From: CAYMZZ01 sp044463125
Lineage (GTDB): Bacteria; Bacteroidota; Bacteroidia; Chitinophagales; Chitinophagaceae
Assembly (NCBI GenBank): GCA_044463125.1
Contig: JBIQMS010000001.1
Location: forward strand, 62,001-126,000
Length of the DNA: 64,000 nucleotides
Direction of reading: 5' to 3'
The position numbers were made by a program, and so were the translations under genes. The notes under the pieces are model-generated. The model was not told the DNA's origin, did no database searches, and worked only from the letters and a program-made list of their open reading frames with translations. This document shows, in pieces, positions 8,400-16,499 of this stretch; positions within the stretch are counted from its first letter, which is position 1, and each line of letters starts with the position of its first letter.

Positions 8400-9242
8400 A
8401 TGGCCAAGAATATTTTGATTGCCGATAGTGGGGCCACCAAGGCAGAATGGAGCCTGGTTGGTGGCGGAAAAACCAAAACCATCAGCACCCAGGGCATATC
8501 ACCCTATTTCCTCGATACGAAGCAAATCAGTGAATTGCTCCAAAAAGAACTAATGCCCAAACTCAAGGGGCAGCGGATTGATGAGGTATATTATTATGGA
8601 ACGGGTTGTGCCAATCCCGCTAATGCGCGTAGTGTCGCCAAAGCCATCAAAACCCAATTGCCTCAGGCCAGTATTGATGTGACCCATGATCTGCTGGCTG
8701 CTGCCCGTGCCCTTTGTGGCCACGAAAAAGGAATAGCCTGCATCCTGGGAACAGGCTCCAACTCCTGCTTTTATAATGGAAAGAAAATGGTAAAGAATAG
8801 TCCCGGATTGGGCTATGTGCTGGGCGATGAGGGGAGTGGCGCTTACCTTGGCAAGAAAGTGCTGCAATATTATCTCTATGGCACTTTTGACGATGAGCTC
8901 CGGGGACGCTTTGATCTCACCTATATGACCAATACCACAGAAATTCTGGAGAATGTGTACAAAAAACCGCTGCCTAACCGATATTTGGCGGGATTTGCCA
9001 AATTTCTCGCGGAAAATCGCGGCCATTTTATGATTGAAAATATCATTGAAGATGGACTGAATGATTTTTTCTTCAATCATTTGTGCAAATACCGCGAAAT
9101 ATGGCAGATGCCCGTGAACTTTGTCGGGGGCGTTGCTTACGGATTCCGCGATGTGTTGCAGGAATTATGTAATGTCTATGAATTTCAACTGGGGACTGTA
9201 CTTAAAAAACCAATGAGTGGGTTGATTGAATACCACAGCTAA
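8400..9242 (+). CDS. N-acetylmuramic acid / N-acetylglucosamine kinase (BadF/BcrA ATPase family)
   Basis: 280 residues of the ASKHA fold. ADSGATKAEW (8-17) is the first phosphate loop; GTGCANPANA, ILGTGSNSCF (second phosphate loop) and LGDEGSGAYLG follow; NFVGGVAYGFRD is the adenosine motif near the end. Members of this family phosphorylate GlcNAc, MurNAc or glucosamine. The gene ends 11 bases before murQ, which consumes MurNAc-6-phosphate, so a MurNAc kinase (MurK-like) role in peptidoglycan recycling is the most economical reading; a GlcNAc kinase activity is also possible. It starts divergently from the S41 protease gene across a 132-bp gap in which I recognise no clear promoter. Confidence 0.82.
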   Translation: MAKNILIADSGATKAEWSLVGGGKTKTISTQGISPYFLDTKQISELLQKELMPKLKGQRIDEVYYYGTGCANPANARSVAKAIKTQLPQASIDVTHDLLAAARALCGHEKGIACILGTGSNSCFYNGKKMVKNSPGLGYVLGDEGSGAYLGKKVLQYYLYGTFDDELRGRFDLTYMTNTTEILENVYKKPLPNRYLAGFAKFLAENRGHFMIENIIEDGLNDFFFNHLCKYREIWQMPVNFVGGVAYGFRDVLQELCNVYEFQLGTVLKKPMSGLIEYHS

Positions 9243-9253
9243 AGAGCGTTAGT

Positions 9254-10069
9254 ATGGCATTTGAAAAAATTACCGAGCAAAGCAGTCAGTATCATCACCT
9301 GGAAAAAATGAGCATTGCTGAGCTGCTCAGCAATATCAATAAAGAAGACCATGTAGTACCCGCTGCGGTACAAAAAGCCATTCCCCAGATTGAAAAATTG
9401 ATGGAAGTGGTGAGCGATAAAATGCTGATGGGCGGCCGACTATTTTATATTGGTGCCGGCACCAGCGGCAGGCTGGCCGTAGTGGATGCCAGCGAATGTC
9501 CTCCCACTTATGGGGTGCCTTATGGATTGGTAGTGGGTGTAATAGCAGGTGGTGACAAAGCCATAACCACCGCGGTGGAATTTGCGGAAGATGATAAGGA
9601 GCAGGGCTGGAAAGACCTGCAGTATTATAATATCAGCGATAAAGATGTTGTAATCGGCATAGCGGCCAGTGGTACCACTCCCTATGTCATCAGCGCACTC
9701 GAAGAATGTCGCAAACATGGTATCGTTACGGGAAGCATTTCCTGCAATCCCGACTCACCCCTTAGCGCCGCCGCTGATTTTCCCATTGAAGTTATCGTGG
9801 GGCCTGAATTTGTAACGGGCAGTACGCGCATGAAAAGCGGAACCGCGCAAAAACTGGTGCTCAATATGATCTCCACTACCGCCATGATTCAATTGGGCAG
9901 GGTAGAGGATAATAAGATGGTGAATATGCAGCTCACCAACGAAAAGCTGGTGGATCGCGGCGTGAAAATGCTGATGCAAAGGCTGCAGCTTTCAGACTAC
10001 GAAAAAGCCAAACAACTGTTGTTAGAACATGGCAGTGTGAAAAAAGCTACTGAATCGGTAGACAAATAA
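9254..10069 (+). CDS. murQ: N-acetylmuramic acid 6-phosphate etherase
   Basis: 271 residues with a SIS (sugar isomerase) domain. It cleaves the lactyl ether of MurNAc-6-phosphate to GlcNAc-6-phosphate and D-lactate in peptidoglycan recycling. IGAGTSGRLAVVDASECPPT is the family signature, with E81 at the place of the catalytic Glu83 of E. coli MurQ; a second acidic residue lies in EFAEDD (109-114). IAASGTTPYV and GSTRMKSGTAQKLVLNMIST are the second sugar-phosphate loop and C-terminal signature. Slightly shorter than E. coli MurQ (298). It forms an operon with the upstream kinase. Confidence 0.95.
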   Translation: MAFEKITEQSSQYHHLEKMSIAELLSNINKEDHVVPAAVQKAIPQIEKLMEVVSDKMLMGGRLFYIGAGTSGRLAVVDASECPPTYGVPYGLVVGVIAGGDKAITTAVEFAEDDKEQGWKDLQYYNISDKDVVIGIAASGTTPYVISALEECRKHGIVTGSISCNPDSPLSAAADFPIEVIVGPEFVTGSTRMKSGTAQKLVLNMISTTAMIQLGRVEDNKMVNMQLTNEKLVDRGVKMLMQRLQLSDYEKAKQLLLEHGSVKKATESVDK

Positions 10070-10114
10070 TTTTTCAATTCATCATTAGGTTGTATATTGT
10101 GGCGCTATCAGTTT

Positions 10115-10228
10115 ATGACAGCGCTTCGCAACCATATCAGCATCTCTACAATTGAGCCGACATTCTTCACGGCTGATGCTGCTATTGTTTCCACTATTAC
10201 CATTACAACAGGTATTACAACCCGTTAA
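10115..10228 (+). CDS. thrL: Candidate threonine/isoleucine leader peptide upstream of thrA (attenuator)
   Basis: An ATG at 10115 opens a 37-codon frame that stops at TAA 10226-10228. The last 12 residues read STITITTGITTR: six Thr and three Ile codons, including four ACA/ACC codons in pairs. Thr/Ile-rich leaders upstream of thrA are the classical control of the enterobacterial thr operon, where ribosome stalling on Thr/Ile codons prevents termination. Here a perfect 8-bp stem (10216-10223 with 10229-10236) spans the leader's stop codon, and the bases after the stop can alternatively pair with 10278-10287, followed by a U-rich TTTCTGTCTGTT. The leader lies in a different frame from the upstream extension of thrA. 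Confidence 0.75.
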   Translation: MTALRNHISISTIEPTFFTADAAIVSTITITTGITTR

Positions 10229-10300
10229 GGGTTGTACATATCCATATCATCCATGGGCCCCGTGGCCGCCTGATTCAACGGACCCTTTCTGTCTGTTCCC
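10216..10300 (+). promoter_or_regulatory. Putative attenuator structures of the thr operon
   Basis: Two mutually exclusive pairings are visible. The first is a compact 8-bp hairpin at 10216-10236 with a 5-base loop that contains the leader stop codon. The second pairs AAGGGTTGT (10227-10235) with 10278-10287, reaching ACCCTT with one bulge, and leads into a U-rich stretch (10287-10298). A further 6-bp hairpin sits at 10251-10265. Which one is the terminator is inference; the final T-run is interrupted by C and G. Confidence 0.45.
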
Positions 10301-10343
10301 GAATAAAAAATTAAATTCTTCTCATTCTATAATTGCGCATCGC

Positions 10344-12782
10344 ATGCAAGTGCTAAAATTTGGTGGTACCAGTGTCGCCAGTGCTGAAAATATTTCGCGG
10401 GTATCCGCTATTGTGAAACAAGCTTCCTTAAAAGGTAAAACGGTGGTAGTGGCTTCGGCCATGGGTGGTGTTACCGACCTGTTGTTGCAGGCGGCAACGC
10501 AGGCTGCTGCAGGTGAACCAGCTTATGCCGAAAAGCTCGCGGAAGTGGAACGCCGCCATATGCAGGCTGTGAAAGAACTGATTCCCGTAAACAATCAAAG
10601 TCAGTGGCTGAGCCTGGTAAAAAAATCCTGTAATGAACTCGAAGACCTTTGCAATGGAATATACCTTTTGCGCGAACTAACCGCGCGCAGCAAGGACCGC
10701 ATTGCCAGCTATGGCGAATGGCTGAGTTCGCAACTTCTTTCCGCCAGGTGCCGCTACGATGGGCTGAGCAATGAATGGAAAGATTCCCGGGAACTGATCC
10801 GTACCGATTCCAATTTCACCCAGGCACAGGTTGACTATGCCGTTACCGACAATGCGATCAGGGATTATTTCTTCAATAGCGAATCAACTGTGTTTGTATT
10901 GCCGGGATTTATAGCATCCAACGCAGAGGGAGTTACTACTACCCTGGGCCGTGGTGGCTCTGATTTTACCGCCGCCATTGTAGCGGCCGCCATACAGGCC
11001 AGTGTATTGGAAATCTGGACGGATGTGAGTGGCATGATGACCGCCGATCCACGCCTCACCGCCAACGCAAAACTGATCCCACATATCTCGTACCAGGAAG
11101 CCATGGAGCTTTCCCATTTCGGCGCCAAAGTGATTTATCCGCCTACCATACAACCTGTGATGAGCAAGGGCATACCGGTCTGGATCAAGAACAGTTTTTC
11201 ACCCACCGATGAAGGGACTCTCATTGAAGCCAATCCGCACAAGAACGGCAATATTGTACGTGGAATTTCCAGTATCAACCATATTGCCCTGCTGAGTTTG
11301 GAGGGAAGTGGTATGGTGGGTATTCCCGGTTTTTCGAAGCGGCTCTTTGAAGCGCTGAGCAGTGAGCGCATCAACGTGATCCTGATTACCCAAAGTTCTT
11401 CTGAACATTCCATCTGTGTGGCCGTGGATGCGGCCCAGGCCAACCGGGCAAGGGAAGTGGTGGATGCGGAATTCGCCCACGAAATACAGTTACGTAAAGT
11501 GGAGCCTTTGCTGATAGAATCGGATCTCTCCATCGTGGCGCTGGTGGGGGAGCAGATGAAGAGCCACCCTGGTATTAGTGGCCGCATGTTTAGCGCCATG
11601 GGCAAGAATGCGATCAATATACGCGCCATCGCGCAGGGTTCCTCGGAGAAAAATATTTCGGCCGTAATCGCCACCCGCGATGTACGCAAAGCCATCAACG
11701 TATTGCATGAGGAGTTTTTTGAAACCAGTTATAAGCAGATCAACCTATTCATTGCAGGCGCCGGGAATGTAGGGGCACGACTGCTGGCACAGTTGGCGCA
11801 GCAGGCGAAATTTCTGCAGGAGCAAATGCGCTTGCAGCTGCGGGTGGTGGGCCTTAGCAATAGCCGCCACATGCTTTTCAGGGATGAGGGTATTGCACCC
11901 GAAGGCTGGAAAGAAGAATTGAGCCAGGGCGAAGCGGCAGACCTGGATGCTTATGTAAATCTGGTGATACAAAAAAACCTGCGCAACTCCATTTTTGTAG
12001 ATGTAACCGCCAACGAAAAAGTGGCAGGCGTGTACGACCGGCTACTGGAAAAAAGCATATCAGTTGTTGCCTGCAACAAGATCGCCGCATCCGGATCCCA
12101 GTCTTACTACAAGAAACTTAAGCAGCTCGCATCGGAATTCAATTGCCAGTTTCTGTTTGAAACCAATGTAGGGGCGGGACTCCCTGTAATAGCCACACTC
12201 AACGATCTGCTGCGCAGTGGAGATCGCGTGCATCGTATTGAAGCGGTATTGAGTGGTACCCTCAATTTTGTGTTCAACCATTACGATGGCAGCCGCCCCT
12301 TTGCGGAAGTGGTACGGCAGGCACAGGAGGAGGGTTATACTGAACCCGATCCGCGGCTCGACCTGAGTGGAACCGACGTGATGCGCAAGATCATGATCCT
12401 GGCCCGGGAAAGCGGGCATTCGCTGGAGATGCAGGACATCAGCAATAACAGCTTCATGCCCGAAAGTTGCATGCAGGGTTCGGTGGAGGATTTCTATTCC
12501 CAAATGGCAAAGGAAGAGGCGCATTTTCAACAGCTCTTCGCCAAAGCCCAGGCCGAAGGTTGTAAGCTAAAGTTTGTGGCCAGCTTCCATGAAGCAAAGG
12601 CCAGTGTGGGCTTGCAACATATACATCCGGCACATGATCTGTATCATTTATATGGAAAGGACAATATTGTTCTGTTCTATACAGATCGCTACAGCGATCA
12701 GCCTCTTGTAATAAAGGGAGCGGGCGCCGGGGCAGATGTAACGGCCAGCGGTGTTTTTGCCGACATACTACGTTCGGCCTGA
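10344..12782 (+). CDS. thrA: Bifunctional aspartokinase I / homoserine dehydrogenase I
   Basis: 812 residues catalysing the first and third steps from aspartate to threonine and methionine. The kinase domain (about 1-290) starts MQVLKFGGTSVAS and contains VLPGFIASNAEGVTTTLGRGGSDF. Two ACT-type regulatory domains follow (about 310-455; LEGSGMVGIPGFSKRLFEAL and VGEQMKSHPGISGRMFSAM), the usual site of threonine inhibition. The dehydrogenase domain begins near 463 with NLFIAGAGNVGARLLAQL, then NKIA, the FETNVGAGLPVI region, and LSGTLNFVF, and ends with GAGAGADVTASGVFADIL. The open frame extends 64 codons upstream, but homologues begin at MQVLKFGG. First gene of the thrABC operon behind the leader ORF. 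Confidence 0.96.
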   Translation: MQVLKFGGTSVASAENISRVSAIVKQASLKGKTVVVASAMGGVTDLLLQAATQAAAGEPAYAEKLAEVERRHMQAVKELIPVNNQSQWLSLVKKSCNELEDLCNGIYLLRELTARSKDRIASYGEWLSSQLLSARCRYDGLSNEWKDSRELIRTDSNFTQAQVDYAVTDNAIRDYFFNSESTVFVLPGFIASNAEGVTTTLGRGGSDFTAAIVAAAIQASVLEIWTDVSGMMTADPRLTANAKLIPHISYQEAMELSHFGAKVIYPPTIQPVMSKGIPVWIKNSFSPTDEGTLIEANPHKNGNIVRGISSINHIALLSLEGSGMVGIPGFSKRLFEALSSERINVILITQSSSEHSICVAVDAAQANRAREVVDAEFAHEIQLRKVEPLLIESDLSIVALVGEQMKSHPGISGRMFSAMGKNAINIRAIAQGSSEKNISAVIATRDVRKAINVLHEEFFETSYKQINLFIAGAGNVGARLLAQLAQQAKFLQEQMRLQLRVVGLSNSRHMLFRDEGIAPEGWKEELSQGEAADLDAYVNLVIQKNLRNSIFVDVTANEKVAGVYDRLLEKSISVVACNKIAASGSQSYYKKLKQLASEFNCQFLFETNVGAGLPVIATLNDLLRSGDRVHRIEAVLSGTLNFVFNHYDGSRPFAEVVRQAQEEGYTEPDPRLDLSGTDVMRKIMILARESGHSLEMQDISNNSFMPESCMQGSVEDFYSQMAKEEAHFQQLFAKAQAEGCKLKFVASFHEAKASVGLQHIHPAHDLYHLYGKDNIVLFYTDRYSDQPLVIKGAGAGADVTASGVFADILRSA

Positions 12783-12816
12783 TCTTATCACTTTTTGTAC
12801 CAGTAAGCATTAAAAT

Positions 12817-13776
12817 ATGGAATCTGAAAAAATAATACTTCATGCGCCGGGAACCGTGGCCAATCTGGTTTGTGGGTTTGATATTCTGGGGCTGGCCCTG
12901 GAGGAACCTTGTGACCGCATGGAATTTGAATGGATGGACCGGCAGGGGGTTGAAATCGTAAATCTCGACGATTACGACCTACCCGTGGAACCAGAACGGA
13001 ACGTGGCAGGCGTGGTGTTGTTAACAGCATTGGAGAAAATAGGTGCAGAAAGGGGAATTAGGGTGAGCATTGAAAAGCGAATCAAGCCAGGCAGTGGTAT
13101 TGGCTCCAGCGCTGCAAGCGCGGCGGGTGCGGCCATGGGCGCCCAATGGCTGATGGGCAATCCGTTTTCGCAAGAGGAACTTGTACAATTGGCCATGCAG
13201 GGTGAGAAACTGGCTTCGGGCGTTAAACATGCCGACAATATCGCTCCCTGTCTGTTGGGAGGCATTAGCCTTATCCGGTCTATTCATCCCCTGGATATTA
13301 TTCCTTTAAAGTTTCCGGAACTCTATGTAACGGTGGTACATCCGCAAATTGAAGTACGCACGGCCGATGCCCGCCAGATACTCCGCCAACAGGTTTTGCT
13401 GAAAGATGCGATCCGGCAGTGGGGCAATATTGCCGGACTGGTTACGGGTTTTCTAAGTGCAGACTATGACCTCATTGGCCGCTCGCTGGAAGACGTGATT
13501 ATTGAACCCATCCGCAGCATACTCATTCCTGGTTTCGACGAAGTGAAGAAGGGCTCCAGGGATGCAGGCGCACTCGGAGGTGGTATTTCCGGTTCGGGAC
13601 CTTCCATCTTTATGTTGAGTCGGGATAAACAAACGGCCGATGCGGTCGCCACAACCATGAGTGAAGTATATCAAAGAATCGGCATCGAGTACCATACTTA
13701 TGTTACCCGCATTGCCCAGGAAGGAGTGAAACAGGTAAACGCAAGCATTTCTCCATCTCAAAATCTGGCACATTGA
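12817..13776 (+). CDS. thrB: Homoserine kinase
   Basis: 319 residues of the GHMP kinase superfamily; phosphorylates homoserine with ATP in the cytoplasm. HAPGTVANLVCGFDILGLAL is the N-terminal substrate motif, KPGSGIGSSAASAAGAA (from about residue 90) is the GHMP ATP-binding motif, and GALGGGISGSGPSIFML is the C-terminal glycine loop. The ATG at 12817 follows thrA by 34 bases. Its stop TGA (13774-13776) overlaps the TTG start of thrC as TTGA, a sign of translational coupling. Confidence 0.96.
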   Translation: MESEKIILHAPGTVANLVCGFDILGLALEEPCDRMEFEWMDRQGVEIVNLDDYDLPVEPERNVAGVVLLTALEKIGAERGIRVSIEKRIKPGSGIGSSAASAAGAAMGAQWLMGNPFSQEELVQLAMQGEKLASGVKHADNIAPCLLGGISLIRSIHPLDIIPLKFPELYVTVVHPQIEVRTADARQILRQQVLLKDAIRQWGNIAGLVTGFLSADYDLIGRSLEDVIIEPIRSILIPGFDEVKKGSRDAGALGGGISGSGPSIFMLSRDKQTADAVATTMSEVYQRIGIEYHTYVTRIAQEGVKQVNASISPSQNLAH

Positions 13777-15071
13777 ACTATTATAGTACCAACAGAATTT
13801 CTGACCCCGTTGATTTTAAGACAGCCACCATTCAGGGGCAACCCTCCGACAGGGGACTCTATTTTCCGGAATATATTCCTCAGCAGGAAGAATCGCTGCT
13901 GCGCAATCTGCACAAGCTTACCGAGCTTGAAATTGCTATCCGGGTGTTGAAGCCTTATGTTGGCGATAGCATTCCGGATTCTGTTCTCACAAGGATCCTG
14001 ACCGAAACACTTTCCTTTCCCATACCGCTTCTCTCATTGGGAAAATCCGTGTACAGCCTGGAGCTTTTTCATGGGCCTACGCTGGCTTTTAAGGATGTGG
14101 GCGCCCGCTTTATGAGCCGGTGCCTGGGCTATTTTCTACAAAATGAAAAAAGAAAAGTGACCATCCTGGTTGCTACTTCGGGCGACACGGGCGGCGCCGT
14201 AGCGGATGGATTTTACAAAGTGCCCGGCACCGAAGTCATTATTCTTTATCCAAAAGGCAAAGTGAGCCCGGTACAGGAAATGCAAATGACTACCCTGGGC
14301 CATAACGTGAAAGCGCTGGAGGTTGATGGAAATTTTGATGACTGCCAACAGTTGGTGAAGCATGCATTTGCGGATCCGGAACTTCGGGAAACTCATTTAC
14401 TCAGTTCAGCCAATTCCATCAATGTGGCCCGCTGGTTGCCACAACAGATCTATTATTTTCTCGCGCTCAAACAATGGGATCCCAGCACAGATCCACCTGT
14501 GGTATCGGTACCCAGCGGTAATTTTGGAAATATCTGTGCCGGCATCCTGGCCATGCAATCCGGCCTGCCCATCCGTCACTTTATTGCCGCCTGCAATAGT
14601 AATGACGTAGTTCCCGACTATTTTGAAACGGGGGAGTGGAAACCCCGACCCGGGATAGCCACCTGGAGCAATGCCATGGATGTAGGCAATCCCAGCAATT
14701 TCGTTCGTATCCTCGAGATCATGGGCCATCAGGATCATGTGTTGAAACAATATGTATCGGCCGACCGGGTAAGCGAGGAGGAAACCCTTAACGCCATTCG
14801 GGTTTTGAAAAGCGAACATCAATACCTGGCCGATCCACATGCTGCCGTGGCCTATTGCTCGCTGCGTAAATATCTGAATCAACACCCCGGACAAAAGGGC
14901 ATATTCCTGGAAACAGCACATCCCGTTAAGTTTCCGGACGCCATTCGTGCAGCGCTGGGTGAAGACGTGCCGCTGCCTCCTAAGTTGGCAAAGCGAAAGG
15001 GGCTGCCGAAACAAAGCACGCGGATGGAGGCGGATTACGAAACATTGAAAAAAATCCTGCGCGAACACTAG
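13773..15071 (+). CDS. thrC: Threonine synthase
   Basis: 432 residues, PLP-dependent, converting O-phosphohomoserine to threonine. NYYSTNRISDPVDFKTA and GLYFPEYIP are the family N-terminus, and HGPTLAFKDVGARFM carries the PLP lysine (K in FKD). Downstream come VATSGDTGGAVADGFY and SVPSGNFGNICAG, with PLP-phosphate residues, and HPVKFPDAI near the end. The start is a TTG overlapping the thrB stop; no in-frame ATG occurs near the conserved N-terminus. This is the last gene of the thr operon. Confidence 0.95.
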   Translation: MNYYSTNRISDPVDFKTATIQGQPSDRGLYFPEYIPQQEESLLRNLHKLTELEIAIRVLKPYVGDSIPDSVLTRILTETLSFPIPLLSLGKSVYSLELFHGPTLAFKDVGARFMSRCLGYFLQNEKRKVTILVATSGDTGGAVADGFYKVPGTEVIILYPKGKVSPVQEMQMTTLGHNVKALEVDGNFDDCQQLVKHAFADPELRETHLLSSANSINVARWLPQQIYYFLALKQWDPSTDPPVVSVPSGNFGNICAGILAMQSGLPIRHFIAACNSNDVVPDYFETGEWKPRPGIATWSNAMDVGNPSNFVRILEIMGHQDHVLKQYVSADRVSEEETLNAIRVLKSEHQYLADPHAAVAYCSLRKYLNQHPGQKGIFLETAHPVKFPDAIRAALGEDVPLPPKLAKRKGLPKQSTRMEADYETLKKILREH

Positions 15072-15102
15072 TTGATTCGATCACCCTAAAATAAAGCGGG
15101 CT

Positions 15103-15110
15103 TATCTTTG
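15103..15110 (+). promoter_or_regulatory. -7 box (TATCTTTG) directly before the 15119 gene
   Basis: Matches TAnnTTTG. Only eight bases separate it from the ATG at 15119, so the transcript would have a very short leader or none. Confidence 0.6.
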
Positions 15111-15118
15111 CAGGGTAA

Positions 15119-15682
15119 ATGCATACCCTGGAACCATACTACAACTGGCGACATATTTATGTTAGTGAAGACGATTTGCGGTCGCCTTTTTACGGCAGAG
15201 ATTATTCGGAATTTGAATATTCACTCACCGTTTACAATTATTATATTCATCCGCAATGGGACGATTTTGGAAGCCGAACGCTTTACCTGAAAGTGCTGAT
15301 TGCCGATTATGATGAAGGCTACGCCGTGATTGAATTAATCGGCGAATGGAACGATGCCGTGGAGAATGATATCATGGAATTGAAAAGAGAGGTGTTGGAT
15401 AAGTTTATGTATGAACACATTCATAAGTTCATACTGATAGGGGAGAACGTCCTCAACTTTCACAGCGATGGCAGCGATTATTATGAAGAGTTGTTGGAGG
15501 AAGTTGCTGAAAATAATGGCTGGGTGGTTTGTTTAAATATGCCTGCACAGACCCAGTACGATTTTAAACAGGCCCGCCTTCACCAGTATATTGAATTGGT
15601 GGAATTGGATAACTGGCGAACCTATAAACCATTTCATTTGTTCCGGAAAATAGATAATGAGCAAATGGCCCGATTGCATTAA
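15119..15682 (+). CDS. Conserved hypothetical protein (Bacteroidota), acidic
   Basis: 187 residues, rich in Asp, Glu, Tyr and Trp, with no signal peptide or membrane segment, so probably cytoplasmic. It opens EPYYNWRHIYVSEDDLRSPFYGR. A central alternating hydrophobic stretch (VLIADYDEGYAVIELIGEW) and the segment ENVLNFHSDGSDYYEELLEEV suggest an alpha/beta fold. I recognise no catalytic motif. It lies 74 bases before sdhC and could be carried with it, though sdhC seems to have its own promoter. Function unknown. Confidence 0.8.
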   Translation: MHTLEPYYNWRHIYVSEDDLRSPFYGRDYSEFEYSLTVYNYYIHPQWDDFGSRTLYLKVLIADYDEGYAVIELIGEWNDAVENDIMELKREVLDKFMYEHIHKFILIGENVLNFHSDGSDYYEELLEEVAENNGWVVCLNMPAQTQYDFKQARLHQYIELVELDNWRTYKPFHLFRKIDNEQMARLH

Positions 15683-15718
15683 GCCAAAACTTTTTATCAT
15701 TCTTTGCCGATGCAACGT

Positions 15719-15726
15719 TATTTTTG
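15719..15726 (+). promoter_or_regulatory. -7 box (TATTTTTG) for the sdh operon
   Basis: Matches TAnnTTTG and lies 30 bases before the chosen sdhC start. It also argues against a TTG start at 15724, which falls inside the box. Confidence 0.6.
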
Positions 15727-15756
15727 CAAAAATTTATCAACCACTTTGTACTGCAT

Positions 15757-16440
15757 ATGAAATGGTCCACACTATTTACTTCCGCGATAGGCAAGAAGCT
15801 GGTAATGAGTTTAACGGGAATTTTCCTGGTGCTTTTCCTGATAGTGCATGTGGGTTTGAATGCCTGTATCTGGGCGAATGATGGCGGCGAAATGTTCAAC
15901 CGGGCCGCGCATTTTATGGGTTCCAATGCCGTGCCTCGGATTCTTGAGGTAGGGCTTTTCGCCGGATTTCTTTTACACATTATACAAGGCTTTGTGCTCG
16001 AATTTCAGAATCGGGCCAAGCGCCGACAGGGCTATGCCATTCCCATGGGCAACAAGGGTAGCAAATGGTATAGCCGCAGCATGGGCATGTTGGGAACCTT
16101 GTTGTTGCTTTTCCTGATCATGCACATTTCTCATTTTTGGGTGCCTTCCCGTATCACCGGTCTGCCCCCCGCAGGTTATGATCCCGGTCATCATGATCTT
16201 TATTCTGAAATGATGGTCGTTTTCCAAAACAATCTGCTGGTAGTAATCCTTTATATTATCGGATGTATTTCACTTGCCTGGCATTTGCTGCACGGATTCC
16301 AAAGTGCATTTCGCACCCTGGGTCTAAGCAATCATAAATACATTCGGCTGATCAGTGCTTTGGGTGCTGGCTTCTCGATCATCGTACCGCTTGCATTCGC
16401 ACTGATGCCGCTGAGTTTTTATTTGGGTTGGATATCCTGA
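15757..16440 (+). CDS. sdhC: Succinate dehydrogenase / fumarate reductase cytochrome b subunit
   Basis: 227 residues with five predicted membrane spans (about 13-33, 61-84, 110-130, 155-179, 196-222), the topology of single-subunit (type B) cytochrome b558 as in Bacillus and Wolinella. Histidines in the spans (H31, H74, H123/H126, H176/H179) include the likely ligands of two haems b. It anchors the SdhA-SdhB head to the membrane and passes electrons to or from quinone, in this phylum menaquinone. There is no separate sdhD. The first gene of sdhCAB; sdhA starts 59 bases downstream. Confidence 0.93.
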   Translation: MKWSTLFTSAIGKKLVMSLTGIFLVLFLIVHVGLNACIWANDGGEMFNRAAHFMGSNAVPRILEVGLFAGFLLHIIQGFVLEFQNRAKRRQGYAIPMGNKGSKWYSRSMGMLGTLLLLFLIMHISHFWVPSRITGLPPAGYDPGHHDLYSEMMVVFQNNLLVVILYIIGCISLAWHLLHGFQSAFRTLGLSNHKYIRLISALGAGFSIIVPLAFALMPLSFYLGWIS

Positions 16441-16499
16441 TCGCGTGTAACCCGGATCAGAAATACTATACTGTATCGCCATAAATAATTTGTTGCTGT

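Noticed and set aside
10152..10343. Open frame extending thrA by 64 codons upstream
   Set aside because: Homologous proteins start at MQVLKFGG, and the region contains the Thr/Ile leader in another frame plus its hairpins.
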